Below, in pieces: positions 54,528 to 54,647 of a DNA stretch of 54,647 bases (its first letter is position 1; every line of letters begins with the position of its first letter). Under the pieces are notes generated by a model. It saw only the letters and a list, made by a program, of their open reading frames with translations. It was not told the DNA's origin and made no database searches. A program made the position numbers and the translations under genes. This DNA comes from a virus. Location of the stretch: IMG/VR virus record IMGVR_UViG_3300048589_001642, positions 1-54,647 of that record. One strand, 5' to 3'.

Positions 54528-54647
54528 TCACTTCTCGACGAGCGTCCAGCGCTCGAGGGCCGCGTCGAGGTGCTCGCGCCGGATGAAGCAGCGGCGCACC
54601 CCGGGGACGCGGACGGTCGGCAGCTCGCGGAAGATCGCGTCGGCCAT
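54528..54647 (-). CDS. Excisionase/MerR-type DNA-binding protein, C-terminal part
   Basis: 39 residues are visible: MADAIFRELPTVRVPGVRRC, FIRREHLDAALERWTLVEK. The LPTVRVPGVRR-FIRREHLDAALE pattern is the wing and last helix of excisionase-type HTH proteins. An ATG lies exactly at the edge, but the HTH itself would be upstream, so the gene is probably cut. Next to the integrase, it fits an excisionase or directionality factor. Confidence 0.6.
   Translation of the reverse strand: MADAIFRELPTVRVPGVRRCFIRREHLDAALERWTLVEK

Overview
The window is almost all of one temperate, long-tailed (siphovirus-type) phage or prophage of a high-GC actinobacterium. The evidence is the gene order (terminase, portal, MuF-like protein, maturation protease, capsid, connectors, tail chaperones with a -1 shift, tape measure, tail tip proteins, amidase endolysin), a tyrosine integrase with a partial excisionase, an ERF annealase, a RusA resolvase, very high GC, many GTG starts, stop/start overlaps of the ATGA and GTGA type, and several promoters that fit leaderless transcripts. 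The host genus cannot be read from the sequence. No bacterial flanking genes, tRNA or attachment site were recognised, and both window ends cut through genes.

Most genes are on the minus strand and are read from right to left. Right end: partial excisionase and integrase (54.6-53.4 kb), then an early operon from an operator-bearing promoter at 53.4 kb: zinc/HTH proteins, RusA, HNH, a replication initiator with origin-like iterons inside the gene, a helicase-loader-like protein, small membrane proteins, a secreted transglycosylase, a decayed methyltransferase and another HNH (53.2-46.5 kb). A second operator-bearing promoter at 46.5 kb starts a block with a secreted protein, an Ala-rich repeat protein and a secreted HELLH metalloprotease, followed by small zinc proteins and the terminase genes. 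Head genes run from 39.2 to 29.3 kb, interrupted by a lipoprotein gene and by a six-gene plus-strand accessory cassette (32.9-34.5 kb) between capsid and protease. Next come a four-gene glycan cassette (two glycosyltransferases, a TagF-like transferase, a methyltransferase), a tail fibre, a possible six-hairpin glycosidase, connectors, tape measure, a polysaccharide-lyase-like tail protein, tail tip proteins and lysis genes (29.2-8.6 kb). Left of a long hairpin, another promoter drives small genes and a fused FtsK-type translocase-HNH-membrane protein (8.4-3.4 kb). The immunity repressor is the main plus-strand gene here (2.4-2.8 kb), divergent from an ERF recombination operon that ends in a second, frameshifted copy of the Ala-rich gene cut by the left window edge.

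Regulation is the most distinctive feature. At least five promoters share TTGAC-type -35 boxes with exactly 18 bp spacers. Three carry a TGACCT-N4-AGGTCA-like palindrome, two others share the core GAACGTGTGTTC, and a third palindrome family (GTGATGCAC core) occurs three times around the integrase. A conserved leader, AGGAAGAGGAACCC, precedes the first gene of most of these units. Together they suggest a repressor-controlled regulon spread over the genome. Other unusual points are a capsid gene followed in frame, after its TAG, by a long coding frame with no normal start codon, a C10 tract that shifts the frame of a zinc-ribbon gene, a 29-bp tandem duplication that splits a lysis-region gene, and a deletion scar that joined a LexA-type HTH gene to a beheaded methyltransferase.
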